Below, piece after piece: positions 54,369 through 62,562 of a DNA stretch of 64,000 nt. Origin of the DNA: Bacillaceae bacterium S4-13-56 (lineage in GTDB: Bacteria > Bacillota > Bacilli > Bacillales > JAWJLM01). Each line of letters starts with the position of its first letter. The first letter of the stretch is position 1. The stretch lies in assembly GCA_040191315.1 (NCBI GenBank), contig JAWJLM010000005.1, forward strand, positions 1-64,000, written 5' to 3'. Under the pieces are notes generated by a model that was given only the letters and a program-made list of their open reading frames with translations, did no database searches and was not told the origin of the DNA. The translations under genes were made by a program, and so were the position numbers.

Positions 54369-55445
54369 ATGCAAAAAAAGATATGGATTGGATTCGCGAG
54401 CTTGGTCTTAAGCTTACTCTTATTGACCGGGTGTGGATTTGAGGGGGAAGAAGGATTGGAAAACATGGATCCACCTCAAGGAAATGTGAACAATGGTGCT
54501 GAAGATACAGAAAACAACAATAATAATACAGGGGACAATGACGGTGATGTGGAGGGAGAGTCATTAAATGACGTGATGAGAACCCTCTATTTAATTGATT
54601 CAAACGGATTGGTAGTACCTCAATCCCTTCCCCTTCCATTAGACGAATCTAAAGCTGTAGCAAAGCAATCTTTAGAATATTTGGTGAAAGGTGGACCTGT
54701 CACCGCCTTATTACCAAATGGATTTGAAGCGGTGCTGCCAGCTGGAACTGAAATTAACGGCGTGAATTTAAAAGAAGATGGAACTCTAGTCGTAGATTTT
54801 TCTAATGAATTTGGTGAGTATCGTGCAGAAGACGAACTGGCAATTCTACAGGCGGTAACTCATACTCTTACGCAGTTTGACACTGTCAAACAAGTCAAAC
54901 TTCAGATTAATGGATATGATCTTGAAGCAATGCCGGTAAATAATACACCAATTTCAAAAGGACTTTCAAAAACTAGTGGAATTAACATCCATTCAGAGGA
55001 TGTTACAAATTTAGTGGGTAGTGAAGCAGTGACTGTTTATTATCCAGCTCAAAATGGGGCTTCCATGTATTACGTACCAGTGACCACACATGTAGAAGAG
55101 AAAGAAAACATCTATGCTTCCATCGTAGAAAAATTAATTGCAGGGCCTGGATTAAACTTACCATTACTAAATGTCTTTAATGATGGAGTTAAGCTTGTTG
55201 AGGAACCATCATACAACGATGGTATTGTTGGATTAACTTTCAATGAATCCATTTTAAATCTTTATGATGAACCTTCGATTGCGGAAGAAGTCGTAGAAAC
55301 TCTTGTTCTTTCCTTGACTGAACAACCAGGTGTAGAAGGTGTTCAAATTGAAGTGGAAAATATGGAAAGCACGGAGTTTGCTGATGGTGTCGATCTTTCT
55401 AAGCCTGTAACAAGACCAGTGATGATCAATACAGGGAGTTATTAA
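54369..55445 (+). CDS. gerM: Spore germination lipoprotein GerM
   Basis: 358 residues. Signal peptide with lipobox LLLTGC (Cys22), an acidic Asn/Gly-rich linker (about 35-65) and two GerMN domains (about 75-200 and 220-350, each with TLVVDFSNEF- or VGLTFNESI-type strands). Needed for germination and cortex in B. subtilis, where it acts in the intermembrane space of the forespore. The ATG at 54369 follows GGGAGG; an ATG at 54354 precedes that site. Confidence 0.93.
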   Translation: MQKKIWIGFASLVLSLLLLTGCGFEGEEGLENMDPPQGNVNNGAEDTENNNNNTGDNDGDVEGESLNDVMRTLYLIDSNGLVVPQSLPLPLDESKAVAKQSLEYLVKGGPVTALLPNGFEAVLPAGTEINGVNLKEDGTLVVDFSNEFGEYRAEDELAILQAVTHTLTQFDTVKQVKLQINGYDLEAMPVNNTPISKGLSKTSGINIHSEDVTNLVGSEAVTVYYPAQNGASMYYVPVTTHVEEKENIYASIVEKLIAGPGLNLPLLNVFNDGVKLVEEPSYNDGIVGLTFNESILNLYDEPSIAEEVVETLVLSLTEQPGVEGVQIEVENMESTEFADGVDLSKPVTRPVMINTGSY

Positions 55446-55457
55446 ATCCTATTCTTC

Positions 55458-55489
55458 AGAAGACAGTTCATTGAGCTGTCTTCTTTTTT
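55458..55489 (+). terminator. Terminator after gerM
   Basis: AGAAGACAG and inverse around TTCATTGAG, T-run. Confidence 0.9.
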
Positions 55490-55511
55490 AAATTGCATGA
55501 AAGCATAAAAT

Positions 55512-55761
55512 CTGTCTAGCTTCAGCGGAAAAGTTTTATTGAGTCATTTTCTCAGTTTTTGTTCCGAGAGAAAAAGGCATAACTTTTCGAGGATGTAGGT
55601 CAAGCTAACGAAAGCGGACGATGTGGAAATTTCAGCCGACGATCCTTGTTCACGATTTCAGGCCACCTCCTTACTTCGATGGCCACAAGAAATACTTCTG
55701 AGAATTTACTTCGTAGAAACAAGTGCTTTTCTTGTTTCGAAGGGCGCTTGCGCTTTACTTA
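55512..55761 (+). repeat. Dispersed repeat R1, diverged copy
   Basis: Left end CTGTCTAGCTTCAGCGG, a diverged interior with GCCGACGATCCTTGTTCACG (shared with the copy at 52832), hairpin GAAACAAGTGCTTTTCTTG, right end GGGCGCTTGCGCTTTACTTA. Confidence 0.7.
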
Positions 55762-55914
55762 TTTTTTCGTTGGAAATGCTTAGTTGGTGACCAAAATTAA
55801 TTTTTTAAACGTGGTTAACATAATACAATTGGAAATTCGTTCTTTTTTTTGGTAAGTTATGTGTAGTGATAAAAGTAATTCATAGATTTAGACGTTTGAA
55901 GGAGGAAAATACAT

Positions 55915-56655
55915 ATGCGAAGTGATGGCCGTTTTGTTCATGATATTAGAAATGTCCATATAGAAACTCATTATTTAAAGCATCCAGAAGGCTCTGTACT
56001 CATACATATGGGAGACACAAAAGTAATTTGTAATGCCACTATTGAAGAGCGGGTTCCACCATTTTTAAGAGGTGGTGGAAAAGGATGGGTCACTGCTGAA
56101 TACTCTATGCTACCTAGAGCTACTGAAACGAGGAATATACGCGAATCATCCAAAGGAAAAGTTTCAGGAAGAACGATGGAGATACAGCGTTTAATTGGAA
56201 GAGCATTAAGGTCTGTCGTTGATCTTGAAAAGTTAGGGGAAAGAACAATCTGGATTGATTGTGATGTGATCCAAGCAGATGGCGGGACTAGAACTGCATC
56301 TATAACAGGGGCCTTTGTTGCCTTGGTTCTTGCTGCTGCTAAAAAGCTAGAGGATGGGACTATTTCTGAATGGCCAATAAAGGATTATCTTGCAGCTGTT
56401 TCTGTAGGAATTTTATCAGAAGGAACGGCTGTTGTTGATCTATGTTATGAAGAAGATAGTCAAGCCAACGTAGATATGAATATTGTAATGACGGGAAGTG
56501 GAGAATTTGTTGAAATCCAGGGAACAGGTGAAGAGGCAACTTTTTCCCAAACACAGCTTCAAGAAATGTTAGAACTAGCGAATAATGGAATAAAAGAACT
56601 TTTTGAAAAACAAAAGGAAGCTTTTGGTTCAGAGCTTCAAGAGAAAATGATTTAA
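55915..56655 (+). CDS. rph: Ribonuclease PH
   Basis: 246 residues, phosphorolytic 3'-5' exoribonuclease that trims tRNA 3' ends. [20 protein letters not shown], the phosphate-binding [16 protein letters not shown], and [19 protein letters not shown] are intact. GGAGGA precedes the ATG. It forms an operon with the next two genes (15-base gap, then 4-base overlap). Confidence 0.96.
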   Translation: MRSDGRFVHDIRNVHIETHYLKHPEGSVLIHMGDTKVICNATIEERVPPFLRGGGKGWVTAEYSMLPRATETRNIRESSKGKVSGRTMEIQRLIGRALRSVVDLEKLGERTIWIDCDVIQADGGTRTASITGAFVALVLAAAKKLEDGTISEWPIKDYLAAVSVGILSEGTAVVDLCYEEDSQANVDMNIVMTGSGEFVEIQGTGEEATFSQTQLQEMLELANNGIKELFEKQKEAFGSELQEKMI

Positions 56656-56669
56656 GAAGGTGCAAGTGA

Positions 56670-57272
56670 ATGAATAAGCTAGTACTAGGTACTAAAAACC
56701 AAGGCAAGATTAAAGAGTTAAAGTCTCTATTTACTTCTTTTGGTATAGACGCGATAAGCATTTCAGAGATAGAAGGTCTACCAGACATTGAAGAAACAGG
56801 AAAATCTTTTGAAGAAAATGCAGCTCTTAAAGCGGAAGGTATTATGAGACATACAGGACTGCCAGCGTTAGCAGATGATTCTGGCCTAGAGGTTGATGCA
56901 CTAAATGGGGAACCAGGAATTTTTTCTGCCCGGTATGCTGGCAGTGAAAAGGATGATCAAAAAAACATAGACAAGCTTCTACAAGAATTAAAAGATGTTC
57001 CCGCAGAAAAACGTCAAGCAAGGTTTGTGTGTGTAATTGCTGTTAGTTTCCCTAACGAAGAAACTCTATTAAGAAGCGGGACCTGTGAAGGAATGATTGC
57101 CTTTGAGCAAAAAGGGGATCATGGATTTGGTTATGATCCTGTTTTTTATCTACCAGATTTAAATAAAACAATGGCTGAATTAACTCCTGAAGAGAAGAAC
57201 AAGATCAGTCATAGAAGCCGTGCACTACAAAAGGTGGCACAATGGTTTGAATCTAGGGGAGAAGGAAGATGA
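56670..57272 (+). CDS. ysnA: XTP/dITP diphosphatase (HAM1/RdgB family)
   Basis: 200 residues. Removes non-standard purine nucleoside triphosphates such as ITP and XTP from the pool. Family motifs: VLGTKNQGKIKEL, TGKSFEENAALKA, ADDSGLEVDAL, GIFSARYAG, and GHGFGYDPVF-type HGFGYDPVFY. GAAGGTG precedes the ATG. Overlaps the next gene by 4 bases. Confidence 0.95.
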   Translation: MNKLVLGTKNQGKIKELKSLFTSFGIDAISISEIEGLPDIEETGKSFEENAALKAEGIMRHTGLPALADDSGLEVDALNGEPGIFSARYAGSEKDDQKNIDKLLQELKDVPAEKRQARFVCVIAVSFPNEETLLRSGTCEGMIAFEQKGDHGFGYDPVFYLPDLNKTMAELTPEEKNKISHRSRALQKVAQWFESRGEGR

Positions 57273-57781
57273 CAAGTTTTTTAGTTATGAGTGATACACA
57301 TGGTTTAACCAATGAAATTGAAAAGATAAAGAAACGTCATTCTTTCGATTTTTTGATTCATTGCGGAGATTCGGAATTAGACTTTCGTTCAAAGGAAATG
57401 GAAGGGTTTCTTAAAGTGAGAGGAAATTGTGACTTTGACTCCAATTATCCCAATGAAGTGATAGAAGAAGTGGACGGTTTAAAGCTATTTGTCACCCATG
57501 GGCATCTGTTTAACATAAAATCTAGTCCATTGGCATTGTCCTATCGGGGAGACGAGGTGCAAGCTAAGTTAATATGCTTTGGTCATACTCATATTGCTGG
57601 ATCTGAGTGGATTGATGGGAAAGTATTTTTAAATCCGGGAAGTGTACGTCTTCCAAGAGGAAAGTACCCGGCATCATATTCAGTATTATACTGGGATAAT
57701 AGTGGTAGGGAACTGAATGTTGAGTTTAGGGATTTGGAAGGTAATTTAATTGAGGGATTAAGTGAAGTTTATAAGTTATAA
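57269..57781 (+). CDS. ysnB: YfcE/MJ0936 family metallophosphoesterase
   Basis: 170 residues. Two-metal phosphoesterase with SDTHG, HCGDSE, VRGNCD, VTHGHLF and GHTHIAG. Substrate in the cell unknown. Translationally coupled to the preceding gene (ATGA). A terminator follows. Confidence 0.92.
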   Translation: MTSFLVMSDTHGLTNEIEKIKKRHSFDFLIHCGDSELDFRSKEMEGFLKVRGNCDFDSNYPNEVIEEVDGLKLFVTHGHLFNIKSSPLALSYRGDEVQAKLICFGHTHIAGSEWIDGKVFLNPGSVRLPRGKYPASYSVLYWDNSGRELNVEFRDLEGNLIEGLSEVYKL

Positions 57782-57787
57782 CTATTT

Positions 57788-57819
57788 AGGACTTCTTCTT
57801 GTTAGAAGGAGTCCTTTTA
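57788..57819 (+). terminator. Terminator after ysnB
   Basis: AGGACTTCTTCT with AGAAGGAGTCCT (bulged), then TTTTAT. Confidence 0.75.
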
Positions 57820-57907
57820 TAAAGAATTTTTATGATTTTTTTCTTGTAAGTTTATTTAAATTAGTTTATTATAATAATGCTGTTGAAATTTCTTCTTTTA
57901 ATTTAGG

Positions 57908-57936
57908 TTGACAAAGAATCCTATAAATTATATAAT
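57908..57936 (+). promoter_or_regulatory. Strong sigma-A promoter of the tRNA locus
   Basis: Perfect TTGACA (57908-57913), 17-base spacer and perfect TATAAT (57931-57936). Transcription would start near 57943, so the tRNA-Gly fragment, tRNA-Gly, the repeat array and tRNA-Arg would all be in one precursor. Confidence 0.88.
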
Positions 57937-57973
57937 GATTTTTGTCTCTCCAAGAAGATTGATGATCTTAATT

Positions 57974-57992
57974 ATAAAATGCGGGTGTAGTT
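57974..57992 (+). repeat. Truncated 5' end of tRNA-Gly, direct repeat
   Basis: ATAAAATGCGGGTGTAGTT is identical to 58111-58129, which spans the last 7 leader bases and first 12 bases of the intact tRNA-Gly. Here the tRNA sequence breaks off after base 12 and continues into the repeat module. Confidence 0.9.
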
Positions 57993-58117
57993 ACGAGCGA
58001 TTACTTTTTATGAATTAGCTGCGAGTTGCTCCGAAGTACCCATCATCAGTGAATATGCTAGAAGATGCAAAGACATTGAAATTGCGTGAGTAATTTAAAA
58101 TAAATAACTAATAAAAT
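57993..58117 (+). repeat. tRNA-associated module, copy before tRNA-Gly
   Basis: Its core at 58021-58080 (GCGAGTTGCTCCGAAGTACC, then CATCATCAGTGAATATGCTA and GAAGATGCAAAGACATTGAA) is clearly related to the core of the 121-bp units after tRNA-Gly (AAGTTGTCCCGAAGCATCCA, AGCTAGAAGATGCAGGGACA). It lies between a tRNA-Gly 5' fragment and the intact gene. No coding capacity. Confidence 0.75.
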
Positions 58118-58191
58118 GCGGGTGTAGTTTAGTGGTAAAACCTCAGCCTTCCAAGCTGATGTCGTGGGTTCGATTCCCATCACCCGCTCCA
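58118..58191 (+). tRNA. tRNA-Gly (anticodon TCC)
   Basis: 74 bases including an encoded CCA. Acceptor GCGGGTG pairs with CACCCGC, anticodon loop CTTCCAA gives TCC, T arm GGGTTCGATTCCC. All arms pair. Confidence 0.97.
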
Positions 58192-58900
58192 ACAAGCAAA
58201 ACAACACTGAAAAAGCAACAAGTTGTCCCAAAGCATCCATCATCTTGAATAAGCTAGAAGATGCAGGGACAGGAATAAACAAATTAACTATAGATGTCCC
58301 AGTAGCTCAGCAACAAGCAAAACAACACTGAATAAGCAACAAGTTGTCCCGAAGCATCCATCATCTTGAATAAGCTAGAAGATGCAGGGACAGGAATAAA
58401 CAAATTAACTATAGATGTCCCAGTAGCTCAGCAACAAGCAAAACAACACTGAATAAGCAACAAGTTGTCCCGAAGCATCCATCATCTTGAATAAGCTAGA
58501 AGATGCAGGGACAGGAATAAACAAATTAACTATAGATGTCCCAGTAGCTCAGCAACAAGCAAAACAACACTGAATAAGCAACAAGTTGTCCCGAAGCATC
58601 CATCATCTTGAATAAGCTAGAAGATGCAGGGACAGGAATAAACAAATTAACTATAGATGTCCCAGTAGCTCAGCAACAAGCAAAACAACACTGAATAAGC
58701 AACAAGTTGTCCCGAAGCATCCATCATCTTGAATAAGCTAGAAGATGCAGGGACAGGAATAAACAAATTAACTATAGATGTCCCAGTAGCTCAGCAACAA
58801 GCAAAACATCACTGAATAAGCAACAAGTTGTCCCGAAGCATCCATCATCTTGAATAAGCTAGAAGATGCAGGGACAGGAATAAACAAATTAACTATAGAT

Positions 58901-58917
<17 letters not shown>
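58192..58917 (+). repeat. Six tandem 121-bp units, each ending in the 5' end of tRNA-Arg
   Basis: Units start at 58192, 58313, 58434, 58555, 58676 and 58797, exact period 121. Each ends with GTCCCAGTAGCTCAGCA, the first 17 bases of tRNA-Arg, at 58296, 58417, 58538, 58659, 58780 and 58901; only the sixth continues into a full tRNA. The units are nearly identical: two substitutions in the first, one in the sixth. Each has TGTCCC facing GGGACA around an AT-rich middle. Confidence 0.97.
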
Positions 58918-58977
<60 letters not shown>

Positions 58978-58990
58978 TTACATAACAGTT

Positions 58991-59016
58991 TAACCCTTGA
59001 TATGACAGGGGTTTTG
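58991..59016 (+). terminator. Terminator after tRNA-Arg
   Basis: AACCCTTG and CAGGGGTT (one G-U) around TATGA, then TTTT. Confidence 0.6.
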
Positions 59017-59132
59017 ACAGATAAGGGATGCTAACACAGATTAGAACACTGTGGGAGCATCTCTTTTTTTGTCCCTACAATATCTATGCAAAGTTCTACT
59101 ACCTCCAACTTAAATGTAATGGAGGAGTTAGG

Positions 59133-60146
59133 ATGACTAAGAAAAAAGGTATCTTTGATGTAAATGCAGATATTAACCTTTTTAATCAAGGAAAGGGAAC
59201 AGCTGTAGAAGAAAAACTCTTAGGTGGTACAGCAAAAGGAACAGCATCAACTAAGAAAGATGGCAGAGACTTAGACAGTGTAATGGATATAATTATTCAG
59301 CAGATGAAAGTAAGTGGATACAGAGAAAGAACTATTACTGACTATATCAGGTATATGACACAGTTTAGAAAAATCACAAATGTAGAATACCTTGAGGAAA
59401 TTACCACAGACACTATTTATTTATGGCTTGATTCAATGCAAGTATCAAATCAGACTAAATTAACAAGGTTAAAATGTCTTAAGGCAATACTAGGAAAGTG
59501 TTTCAATAATGGATGGTTTGGCTCAAAGTTCTGGCATGGCATCAACATTAAGGTTGATAAGAAGGTTAAAAAGGGTGCTAAAAAAGATGATGTAATGGTT
59601 TTATTGTCTTTGTTAGACTTGAATACCTTTATTGGGTTAAGAGATGCTGTGGCAGTTTTAACTCTTTATAAGACAGGAGTAAGAATTAACACACTAGGGC
59701 AACTCCAAGAAAGACATATTGACTTTGAGAATAAATTGCTCTGTATGGATGGCACAATCTTGAAAAACCACAAGGTTCTAAAATTACCTGTTGATGATGA
59801 ACTTATACATTTGTTAAAAATACTAATACAGCAAAATGATAAAATTAGAGCATATTATGGGGAAAAGAATTCTTATTTGTTCATTACTTGCAAAGGTACT
59901 TCCCTTAATACCAAGTCCACCAACAATGCAATCTCAAAACAGTTAAACAAATATGCTAAAAAGTATGATCTGCACAATATTAATCCTCATGCTCTGAGAA
60001 GGGGTTATGCAAAGAGTCTGTTAGAGAAAGGAGCAAATCTTGCTTTAATCTCCAAAGCTCTAGGACATTCAAATCTAGGGGTTACAACTCAATATTTAGA
60101 TATAGATGTGGATGAGGTTGCAGATAATCTAAGGGATTTTTTATAA
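59133..60146 (+). CDS. Tyrosine-type site-specific integrase
   Basis: 337 residues. N-terminal SAM-like core-binding domain (about 50-150, MKVSGYRERTITDYIRYMTQ) and catalytic domain with the Arg in TGVRINTL, the His-x-x-Arg box HALRRGYAK, GHSNLGVTTQY with the nucleophilic Tyr. The ATG at 59133 follows GGAGG; the frame extends to 59028 without a start signal. Lying 155 bases after tRNA-Arg and reading away from it, it is probably the integrase of an element inserted at that tRNA. Confidence 0.93.
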   Translation: MTKKKGIFDVNADINLFNQGKGTAVEEKLLGGTAKGTASTKKDGRDLDSVMDIIIQQMKVSGYRERTITDYIRYMTQFRKITNVEYLEEITTDTIYLWLDSMQVSNQTKLTRLKCLKAILGKCFNNGWFGSKFWHGINIKVDKKVKKGAKKDDVMVLLSLLDLNTFIGLRDAVAVLTLYKTGVRINTLGQLQERHIDFENKLLCMDGTILKNHKVLKLPVDDELIHLLKILIQQNDKIRAYYGEKNSYLFITCKGTSLNTKSTNNAISKQLNKYAKKYDLHNINPHALRRGYAKSLLEKGANLALISKALGHSNLGVTTQYLDIDVDEVADNLRDFL

Positions 60147-60154
60147 GTAAGTAT

Positions 60155-60183
60155 CCTCCTGCTGTTTAAGCAGGGGGTTTTCT
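60155..60183 (+). terminator. Terminator after the integrase gene
   Basis: CCTCCTGCT, GTTTA, AGCAGGGGG, TTTT. Confidence 0.85.
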
Positions 60184-60252
60184 TGTGATTAAATACAAAA
60201 GACAGAGCAATCATGCCCTGCCAACTTGTTTAGATTTGTTCTCCATGAAAAG

Positions 60253-61005
60253 TTACATATACCAAATTAATTCTTTTTTCATCTGTTTCCCTTGCTTAGT
60301 TTTCTTATCTATAACCTGCCATTTACCATCTTTCTTTTCCACTGTATAAACTACATTTGTTCCATCTGCTCTTTTAAAGAGTATAAATCCTTTGTTATCT
60401 TTAATATAAGTGACTGGATCAATTACATTTTTATATGGTGCTTTAGTTTCAGGATTTAGAATGTTAACTATTATGTTTTCTACAATGTCTAAAAGTGGCT
60501 TATAATCTTTTTGTACTTCTGCTTTATAAAACAATTGGTCATAGGTATATTGTTCATATGTGTTCAAGTCTAGATTGAATGAGTTTTTTATATCTGTAAT
60601 TGCATCCTGATAAAATTTTTCAACTATTTTTTCCTCTTTGTCTCCTTGATGAATAAAATTAATTGTTTCTATACCAGAAGGAGTTACTTGAAAGGTTATT
60701 GTTTCTTTTCCATAAGGAGGGTTATGAGCATGTTCAAAGGTCTCAACTAGAACTTTAACTTCAAAACCAAACCCTCCCTCACTTTCCCTATTAATTGACA
60801 GTATTTCTACATCATATAAACCATATTGCTTCATGTATCCATAATAATTTATTATCTCTTTACTTATATGTGGAGAAAGTGCAGTAAGCAATGTATCATT
60901 TAGCAATTTATTATCTAAGCTATTTTGAGCTGCTTGTATCTTATAAGGTTGCATAAGAAAGAAAAATAACATAACTGAAATAACTAAAACATGTTTCTTC
61001 CTCAC
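60253..61005 (-). CDS. Secreted DUF3888-type protein
   Basis: 250 residues. Signal peptide (residues 1-25, KKHVLVISVMLFFFLM then QAAQ). The segment LLTALSPHISKEIINYYGYM to FEHAHNPPYGKETITF matches the DUF3888 proteins of Bacillus, function unknown. A second half (about 150-250) adds an unrecognised region that ends VYTVEKKDGKWQVIDKKTKQ. It is on the minus strand between the integrase and resolvase genes, so it may be cargo of the element. Confidence 0.75.
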   Translation of the reverse strand: MRKKHVLVISVMLFFFLMQPYKIQAAQNSLDNKLLNDTLLTALSPHISKEIINYYGYMKQYGLYDVEILSINRESEGGFGFEVKVLVETFEHAHNPPYGKETITFQVTPSGIETINFIHQGDKEEKIVEKFYQDAITDIKNSFNLDLNTYEQYTYDQLFYKAEVQKDYKPLLDIVENIIVNILNPETKAPYKNVIDPVTYIKDNKGFILFKRADGTNVVYTVEKKDGKWQVIDKKTKQGKQMKKELIWYM

Positions 61006-61139
61006 TTTGTCTAGCTCCTCTCAATTAATTAATTGTTTTTATTGTTACCATTCATAATGCAACTATTAAATTTACTCTAATTGGAATTTATTTACATTGA
61101 AAAGTATTTTTACTGTAGGTATCTTTGACAGCCTTCTCT

Positions 61140-61177
61140 CCCTCCTCAATACCCCCTAGTCCCCCCTGTACCCCCCT
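61140..61177. repeat. C-tract array with 10-base period
   Basis: CCCCC at 61152-61156, CCCCCC at 61161-61166 and CCCCCC at 61171-61176, spaced one helical turn apart, preceded by CTCCCTCC. The minus strand could form a G-quadruplex. Strongly out of character in this AT-rich region. Confidence 0.7.
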
Positions 61178-61185
61178 TTTGGCAT

Positions 61186-61280
61186 CTAGTGTCTATTTAG
61201 ACTCTACCTTAATTAGACAAAATGACTACTCTGAATTATACTGAGTTTCTAGTGTCTATTTTAAATGTCTATTTAATAAT
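61186..61280. promoter_or_regulatory. Candidate res site of the resolvase
   Basis: TGTCTATTTA occurs at 61190, and near-copies at 61253 and 61266. TTAATTAGACA at 61209-61219 is inverted relative to the first, giving a 30-base inverted site (61190-61219). The region lies directly before the resolvase start. Recombination here is inferred. Confidence 0.5.
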
Positions 61281-61305
61281 CTGCATAAATCAGGAGGATA
61301 CATAT

Positions 61306-61887
61306 ATGGCTAAACAGTATGGATATGCAAGAGTTTCAACAGCAGAGCAAAGTCTTGAGGTACAGATACAGGCTTTAAAAGAGGCTGGAGTATCTGAGAT
61401 TTTTAAAGATAAAGCTACAGGTAGAAATACTAAAAGGGATGGCTTACAATCTCTCCTGAGTATTCTAGATGTTGGAGATACCCTTGTAATAACAAAGTTA
61501 GATAGAATAGCTAGGAATGTTAAGGAAGGCATACAGCTTATAGATGAATTAGCAGAAAAGGGAATAAAGCTCCATGTACTAAATATGGGATTGTTTGATG
61601 GTACAGCTACCTCAAAGCTCCTGAGGAATATACTGCTCTCTGTAGCTGAGTGGGAGAGAGAAATGATACTTGAGAGACAAAGAGAAGGCATTGCAGTAGC
61701 TAAGACTCAAGGTAAGTACAAGGGTAAGCCTAAGAAATACACAGATAAAAATCCTGCTCTAGTCCATGCTTTAGAGCTGTTTGCAAACAGAGCAACAAAT
61801 GGTAAGACTGTAAAAGAAATATGTGAGATAACTAAAATTAGTAGAGCATCCCTGTACAATATAGCAAAAGAGAAGGGAATTATTTAA
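61306..61887 (+). CDS. Serine recombinase (resolvase/invertase family)
   Basis: 193 residues. Catalytic domain begins YGYARVSTAEQSLEVQ with the nucleophilic Ser in VST; TKLDRIARNVKEG and EWEREMILERQREGIAVAK follow; C-terminal Hin-type helix-turn-helix GKTVKEICEITKISRASLYN. The ATG at 61306 follows AGGAGG; an in-frame ATG at 61222 lies in the candidate res region. It probably resolves multimers or cointegrates of the mobile element. Confidence 0.93.
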   Translation: MAKQYGYARVSTAEQSLEVQIQALKEAGVSEIFKDKATGRNTKRDGLQSLLSILDVGDTLVITKLDRIARNVKEGIQLIDELAEKGIKLHVLNMGLFDGTATSKLLRNILLSVAEWEREMILERQREGIAVAKTQGKYKGKPKKYTDKNPALVHALELFANRATNGKTVKEICEITKISRASLYNIAKEKGII

Positions 61888-61913
61888 GAGCATCCAATGT
61901 GATTGCTCTTATT
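61884..61913 (+). terminator. Terminator after the resolvase gene
   Basis: TAAGAGCA and TGCTCTTA around a 10-base loop, then a long T-run; the stem begins at the stop codon. Confidence 0.85.
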
Positions 61914-62562
61914 TTTTTTCTTTTTTTAGTGGTCTTTTTCCCTGATCTGTGGAAAATACAAACTTTAAATATTTTTATGAATTGAGATACTCTGCATTTC
62001 TTGGATGTTGCATGGTTAGAAACATTGATATAACAACATTCCTACTATATAGAAAATCCAAGACCAGCTTAACCACTCCTGTAACATGCCTTATTCAATT
62101 TTTTTACTTTATTCATTTTCTTCTCAAGTATGGCATTCCATTCCCCTAACATTACTCCTATTTATTTAATCCATAATTGAAAAGGAATTCCCCTACAAGC
62201 AGTCACAGTTCTGTATTGGATATCTAATGATAGTTTTGTGAACAGGTTGTTTAGTGTGAGAATGTATAGCCTGTCACAGCAAAATTTAATCATCTAAATA
62301 CAGGTTGGAGGAAAGGGAATATCTTATGTCACAGTTTTCATTTCTCATCTAATTATAGTTATGGGCAGTCATTCAATTCTAACTGTCTAACATTTTAAGG
62401 GGGAATGTCTACTTAACACTAAAGAACTGAAAGAACTGAAAGACATGAAAGCAGAGAAAGATTTTAAAGGTTGTAAAGGATGGATAGTACAACTATTAAA
62501 TACAACTTTGTATCAATATGAATAACAACAATATATTAACAACATTGAGAGGGGATTAATAA
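61914..62562. other. Long AT-rich non-coding stretch
   Basis: No credible gene in 650 bases. Near its right end, 62421-62454 holds AAAGAACTG repeated with decay (AAAGAACTG AAAGAACTG AAAGACATG AAAG). Short peptides can be read here (for example MKAEKDFKGCKGWIVQ from 62447) but without a ribosome binding site. It could hold a replication origin or control region for the next gene; nothing decisive is seen. Confidence 0.4.

Noticed and set aside
54310-54639. Minus-strand 109-codon frame rich in His and Cys at the gerM start
   Set aside because: Complement of the Asn/Gly-rich linker of GerM; low-complexity artefact.
57993-58117. Second, decayed tRNA-Gly gene
   Set aside because: Only the first 12 bases match tRNA-Gly; the rest matches the 121-bp unit core, not the 3' half of a tRNA, apart from a 7-base CCCATCA coincidence.
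58058-58282. Minus-strand reading frame of 74 codons with MGIEPTTSAWKAEVLPLNYTR-type sequence
   Set aside because: It is the antisense of tRNA-Gly; this peptide is a well-known spurious annotation across genomes.
61290-61691. Minus-strand 133-codon frame inside the resolvase gene
   Set aside because: Antisense of the conserved catalytic domain; no start signal.
61949-62149. Plus-strand 66-codon frame after the resolvase
   Set aside because: No ribosome binding site, no protein-like composition or domain, and it lies in AT-rich non-coding DNA.
62447-62525. 26-codon frame MKAEKDFKGCKGWIVQ...
   Set aside because: No ribosome binding site and it overlaps the direct repeats; left as an uncertain possibility in the non-coding entry.
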